From the NCBI RefSeq assembly GCF_021654575.1, contig NZ_AP024488.1, positions 248,001-312,000 on the forward strand: a stretch of 64,000 nt of DNA. The letters are read 5' to 3'. The notes beneath the pieces are model-generated. The model ran no database searches, was not told where the DNA came from, and saw only the letters and a program-made list of their open reading frames with translations. Origin of the DNA: Desulfoluna limicola. Its GTDB lineage: Bacteria > Desulfobacterota > Desulfobacteria > Desulfobacterales > Desulfolunaceae. Both the position numbers and the translations under genes were made by a program. This document shows positions 60,102-64,000 of the stretch, piece after piece (the stretch's first letter is position 1; each line of letters starts with the position of its first letter).

Positions 60102-61870
60102 TGTCTGAACCTGTTATTAAAAATCTGCTGGAGCCATACCTCAAAGGTTAGGTATAGGCATAACTCGTTGTGATGGTTGGACTTATGTGTCATGTGATCG
60201 TGGAGGTGCCCATGTACCATTTTACTGTCTATGTACTCAGGGTAGAGCGAACTCTTATTAAGAAGTATCTCACTGAAGAGCCCTCGTGCGGGTTCCTGTC
60301 TGATCCATTCTGGGTAGTCGGTATAATCGACAGGGTTTCTTTCTTTGAAACCAAAGCGACCAGCTTCTCTCTTAAGTCTTCTGAAAAGTTTTTTTTTAAA
60401 GGAAACCAATTTTACTAAGTAGTCAGGGCAACTGATAGGCGCTCCGGTTGACTGCCAAGGGATCGTCCTGAAATATTCAGGGAAGGTTCTCAATAACATT
60501 TTATTATATATATTACTTTTGTATCTGGCCCTGTCGGGCATGGCGTATATGAATTCAACAAGATCGTTATCAAAAAATGGGATTTTATTTTCAACATACT
60601 TAGAAACTATTATTAGTCCACTGTTAGTAAATCTTCTGACCCTGTTATTTACAAAGTATGGATCTGTTTTATTAATTCGATACCAATCGTTAAATACGAA
60701 ACTATCTTTGTTGCAATTTGTTTTTTTTCTGATTATATCGTGTGTAATTTTTTTTTCAAAATTATTCGAGTTTAAATAAGATCCACCACAAACTAAATCA
60801 CCTGCAAACCCATTTAAACTAAAATCCATATATGATTTGTATTTGTCACAAAACTCACTACCATGCATATGTAGAAGGCTAATAGAACCATCAGAGCCCC
60901 AAACTCCATTTATTCTCAGGTTTAGCCAATCTTTCGAATTTAAATCTAAAACATGATGATGAGCCCCCTTGATCTTTGAGACCTTTTTTGCAATGATTAT
61001 ATCATCACAGTCTTTTTTTCCAAAAGTAAGTGTATGCAATGGTGTATGAGTTTCAGGCGTGGCTGCCAATATTGCGCGAGAATCAAGTCCTCCGCTTAAA
61101 GAAATTCCAACTCTTTCATTCTTATTCACGCGATGTTCTACAGATTGCTTAAATAGACGACCTATTTCGTCTGCAATTTCAGCTTCGTCAATAGACTCAT
61201 TTATAAATTTAATATCATTCCAAGACCAATAATTTTCTATTGTTACTTGTGCTTTGTCTATATCAAATGCAATTACAGAAGCAGGGGGGACCAGTTCAAT
61301 AGATTCAAACCATGTCCGGTTTTCCAATTGATGACCGAAATCAAAAAACTCTTCTACAGCTATCCTGTCGATTACACATTTAAAATCCTTATGACCTAAA
61401 AAACCTTTAAGCTCAGAAGACCAAACCAAATTGTCATTTATTAAACCCCAATAGAATGGCTTAAAACCATATCTATCGGTAATAAGGTACAATTGTTTTT
61501 TTTGATTGTCGTACAAAGCAGCAGCATAATAACCATCTATATCTTTTAAAAATTTAAATGATTTTGTCGAATTATAAATATTTAAAAAAAGCTCATTGTC
61601 TGTTGTCGATAAGACATTATATTTAGCTTTTAATTTTTCCTGATTATAAAATTCCCCTTCTATCCATATTGAAAATCTATTTGACATATGATGCGGTGCA
61701 ATGGTCTTGTTTATAATTCCCAAATGAGTTTGTGTCGCATTAACAATGCCATCGGAGTAAAGTTCTGCATCTATATACCAATCAAAATATTTTAATAAAT
61801 TTCTCATGTTTGAAAGCATACTGCTATCATGCTTTTTTAATCGATCTGTATACCCAACTAATCCCGGCAT
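60098..61870 (-). CDS. Asparagine synthetase-like protein lacking the glutaminase cysteine
   Basis: 590 residues. An N-terminal Ntn-like domain begins MPGLVGYTD, where active AsnB enzymes have MCG; no Cys2 nucleophile. The C-terminal synthetase domain has the ATP/PPi loop VGISLSGGLDSRAI (255-267) and later NGFAGDLVCGGS and FFDNDLVEFIYAMPDRAR. So it probably uses ammonia or amidates or adenylates a substrate other than aspartate, rather than hydrolysing glutamine. Such homologues are common in polysaccharide clusters. Coupled to the GT4 gene downstream. Confidence 0.83.
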   Translation of the reverse strand: MPGLVGYTDRLKKHDSSMLSNMRNLLKYFDWYIDAELYSDGIVNATQTHLGIINKTIAPHHMSNRFSIWIEGEFYNQEKLKAKYNVLSTTDNELFLNIYNSTKSFKFLKDIDGYYAAALYDNQKKQLYLITDRYGFKPFYWGLINDNLVWSSELKGFLGHKDFKCVIDRIAVEEFFDFGHQLENRTWFESIELVPPASVIAFDIDKAQVTIENYWSWNDIKFINESIDEAEIADEIGRLFKQSVEHRVNKNERVGISLSGGLDSRAILAATPETHTPLHTLTFGKKDCDDIIIAKKVSKIKGAHHHVLDLNSKDWLNLRINGVWGSDGSISLLHMHGSEFCDKYKSYMDFSLNGFAGDLVCGGSYLNSNNFEKKITHDIIRKKTNCNKDSFVFNDWYRINKTDPYFVNNRVRRFTNSGLIIVSKYVENKIPFFDNDLVEFIYAMPDRARYKSNIYNKMLLRTFPEYFRTIPWQSTGAPISCPDYLVKLVSFKKKLFRRLKREAGRFGFKERNPVDYTDYPEWIRQEPARGLFSEILLNKSSLYPEYIDSKMVHGHLHDHMTHKSNHHNELCLYLTFEVWLQQIFNNRFRQ

Positions 61871-61871
61871 G

Positions 61872-63314
61872 TTAATTATTCCTGACCATTAATATGAACT
61901 CCATAGATCTTTTTTTATCTATAAAATAATAGACAGTTATGTACGTTATCATTCCTACACTCACTGTTAATGCAAAAATCATAAGTGTGTTCAAACTATG
62001 GATCCCTGCTTTGAGTATATACGCTACTGCGACCATCACCAATGTACAGACAAACGGGGATTTAATCGCTACCATGTATTTGCTAAGTCTTAAATTAATC
62101 AAGTTATTGGCTATAGGCTGAAGGAAGATAAATAATATGACCTGAGCAACAAGTAAGGCTGCAGCAACACAGGTGGCACTCCATTGAGATCCGATTACCA
62201 CGGCCACACTCACTATTGTTACCGCAACAATATTGAAATAGAATCCAATGTTTGCTTTCCCTTTTGCAAGGATGATTGACCCTACAGGGTTGCCCAGAGA
62301 TTTCAACGCTCCGACCACGCAAAGGATTTTAACGATTATTATTGAATGCAACCATTGATCCCCGAGAAATAGGTCGATAAACTCTGGTGCAACTATAAAC
62401 AATCCGGCCATCATAGGGAACGAAACCGTAGTGATTATATTTATAATTCTGCAATAACCCTTCTGGAGTCTGAGGTTGTCGCTCTGGATCTTTGAAAAGA
62501 TAGGAAATGCAACTTTTGTGATTACAGGATTTATTTTCATCAATGGGAATATAGCCAATTGGTAGGCCAAGGTATAATACCCGAGAGCTGCAGGTCCCAT
62601 TCTGTGGCCGATGATCAGATAATCTATATTAGCGGAGAGATAGTTTACAGTCCTTTCTCCCATTTGGTAAACACCGAAACCCAGGAACCCATCCAAGTCG
62701 CTCCTTGTAAAATGAAAACGTGGCTGCCAGTAATTCCAGCCCCTCACTGAGAGCAGTAAGACACTAATCAGGGTACGAGCAAGTTGGCCCCAGATTAGAG
62801 CATAGACACCAAAATTATTATACGCGAGCACGATACTGACAATGGAATTAACGATCGAACAAGCAACCTCGATCTTTGCCAGTTGCTCGAACATCAGTTC
62901 TTTTTGCATGAGGCTTTGAAATAGTTGCCCCAAGGGGGTGATTAAAAAAATCAAAGCGGTTAGGTAGATCATGCGGCTCAAGCGGGGCTCTTCGTAAAAA
63001 GCAACTACAAGTGGGGCTGATACACAGATAATAATATAAACCGTCACCCCGGATAGGAGATTCAGCCAGTAAAGACTGGAAAGCTGATCCATTCTAGTAT
63101 TCTGATGCTGTATGATTGCATTGGATATTCCCATGTCGGCAAAGGATTGAGCGAACCCGATTACAACCATTATCATCCCCATCAGGCCGAAGTCAGATGG
63201 AGAAAGTAACCTGGCCAAGGCTGTGAGTGTGAAGACTTGAAGGCCGGTCATCACAACCATTGAAATACTATTCCACTTTAATCCAGATACAGCTTTTTGT
63301 TTGAGGTTCATCAT
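61872..63314 (-). CDS. Wzx-type polysaccharide flippase (MOP superfamily)
   Basis: 480 residues with about 12-14 membrane helices. The start LKQKAVSGLKWNSISMVVMT, LARLLSPSDFGLMGMIMVVI, ADMGISNAIIQHQN and FGVYQMGERTVNYLSANIDY are typical of the WzxC/colanic-acid-type group. It moves the lipid-linked repeat unit across the inner membrane. It lies just upstream (in transcription) of the asparagine-synthetase-like gene, one base apart. Confidence 0.9.
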   Translation of the reverse strand: MMNLKQKAVSGLKWNSISMVVMTGLQVFTLTALARLLSPSDFGLMGMIMVVIGFAQSFADMGISNAIIQHQNTRMDQLSSLYWLNLLSGVTVYIIICVSAPLVVAFYEEPRLSRMIYLTALIFLITPLGQLFQSLMQKELMFEQLAKIEVACSIVNSIVSIVLAYNNFGVYALIWGQLARTLISVLLLSVRGWNYWQPRFHFTRSDLDGFLGFGVYQMGERTVNYLSANIDYLIIGHRMGPAALGYYTLAYQLAIFPLMKINPVITKVAFPIFSKIQSDNLRLQKGYCRIINIITTVSFPMMAGLFIVAPEFIDLFLGDQWLHSIIIVKILCVVGALKSLGNPVGSIILAKGKANIGFYFNIVAVTIVSVAVVIGSQWSATCVAAALLVAQVILFIFLQPIANNLINLRLSKYMVAIKSPFVCTLVMVAVAYILKAGIHSLNTLMIFALTVSVGMITYITVYYFIDKKRSMEFILMVRNN

Positions 63315-63426
63315 AAAAAAAATAAATTTTATTAAGAATACAACTGTTCAGTAAACTCGGAGGTAAGATAATTTTTCATACCATTTCCTGCCAAGGTTAT
63401 CTTTAGATACCAAGAAAAAAAGGCTA

Positions 63427-64000
63427 TCAGTCCGTCTTCTTCGCAACAACTATGTGCATCCATGTCCATTGCTCGGTCTTGTCCATCTTATCAAGAAGGT
63501 AACTCACTCCCTGGATAGCTATCCCGATACATGGAATGATAGGGATGTATTTCATTGGGCCTCGGTTAAATCGATAGATATTATAGACTAGTAACTGCCC
63601 AAAGGTGACCCAGAATCCAGAAAGGGCTTTGATCTTTATGATCTCAAACCCCGTCTTTTCAAATAGGTATTTAAGGCCATATTTGGAGTATCGGAAAAAA
63701 TCCCGTGGCTCTTCGTGAAGATGCCAAATGAACGGTACGCTATAAATTGCATATCCTCCCGACTTCAATACCCTGTGACATTCACGCAGGGCCTGTTCGG
63801 GCTCTTCTAGATGTTCCAAGACCGCTGTGCTGATTGCGCTGTCGAATGATAGGTTATCCACCGGGATTTCATAAGCAGTACCGAGTAAATCAATATGGGA
63901 CTTATCATGAATTGTTTCGTTGTGGTCCACACCAATGTGTTCCTCAACATATGGGGCAAGTAGTTTTTGGTAGGGTTTATCACCACAACCAATATCTATC
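63427..64000 (-). CDS. SAM-dependent methyltransferase (class I), 5'-partial
   Basis: The frame is open to the window edge. Visible from the edge: DIGCGDKPYQKLL (SAM motif I), EEHIGVDHNETIHDK, SAISTAVLEHLEEPEQALRE (motif post-I to III), CHRVLKSGGYAIYSVPF, FRYSKYGLKYLFEKTGFEII, then a hydrophobic C-terminal part (YIPIIPCIGIAIQGVSYLLD). The GTG at 63930 is not the true start, because motif I lies upstream of it. Probably methylates a sugar or lipid in the polysaccharide pathway. Confidence 0.85.
   Translation of the reverse strand, partial: IDIGCGDKPYQKLLAPYVEEHIGVDHNETIHDKSHIDLLGTAYEIPVDNLSFDSAISTAVLEHLEEPEQALRECHRVLKSGGYAIYSVPFIWHLHEEPRDFFRYSKYGLKYLFEKTGFEIIKIKALSGFWVTFGQLLVYNIYRFNRGPMKYIPIIPCIGIAIQGVSYLLDKMDKTEQWTWMHIVVAKKTD

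Overview
The window looks like a chromosomal segment of a Gram-negative, probably sulfate-reducing-type Desulfobacterota (Deltaproteobacteria). The basis is the LPS/Kdo genes, the rpoN-hpf-ptsN-rapZ block, a DUF39 homocysteine-biosynthesis gene, a pilR-pilA-ABC locus like those of myxobacteria and Geobacter, and GC-rich intergenic repeats of a style I associate with that phylum. No species can be named from the sequence alone.

Positions 1 to about 27,260 are most of a transposable Mu-like prophage; its repressor and transposase genes lie beyond the left edge. In order: GemA (cut by the edge), DUF3164, a small HTH gene broken by an in-frame TGA, an unknown gene and a Mor-type activator. Next comes an AT-rich reverse-strand helicase-nuclease gene that looks like acquired cargo, then a DUF5675 and holin-like lysis region. 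A Mu-type head module follows (gp25, gp26, gp27, terminase gp28, portal gp29, gp30, protease/scaffold I-Z, major head T, gp35, gp36, G, gp37). The tail is P2-type (V, W, J, I, fibre, fibre assembly, sheath FI, tube FII, E/E' with a -1 slippery site, tape measure, U, X, D), and a Dam-type methylase sits at the right end. The prophage is thus a Mu-head/P2-tail chimera.

From 27,300 to 38,050 there is a reverse-strand housekeeping block. It holds two identical tRNA-Leu(GAG) genes, secG, tpiA, gapA, a mannose-type EIIA, rapZ, ptsN, hpf, rpoN, lptB, lptA, lptC, kdsC and kdsA. Glycolysis, PTS/sigma-54 control and LPS synthesis and transport are grouped together.

From 38,360 to 45,350 the forward strand carries an M23 endopeptidase, DUF39, lepB, pyrB and pyrC, separated by long non-coding gaps. 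These gaps hold a repeat family: one type lies 35-43 nt before start codons, and a second type, with a complementary core, lies just after stop codons.

From 45,880 to 53,200 is a type IV pilus locus: pilR, two tandem pilins, a TPR-like protein, an ABC transporter resembling Myxococcus PilH/PilI, and a TMTC-like membrane glycosyltransferase with TPRs. The ATPase carries a nine-T/ten-A tract near its start that could allow phase variation.

From 53,270 to the end is an AT-rich surface-polysaccharide cluster: a dolichyl-phosphate-type GT2, a UDP-GlcNAc 2-epimerase, a GT2, three GT4-type transferases, an asparagine-synthetase homologue lacking the glutaminase cysteine, a Wzx-type flippase and a methyltransferase cut by the window edge.
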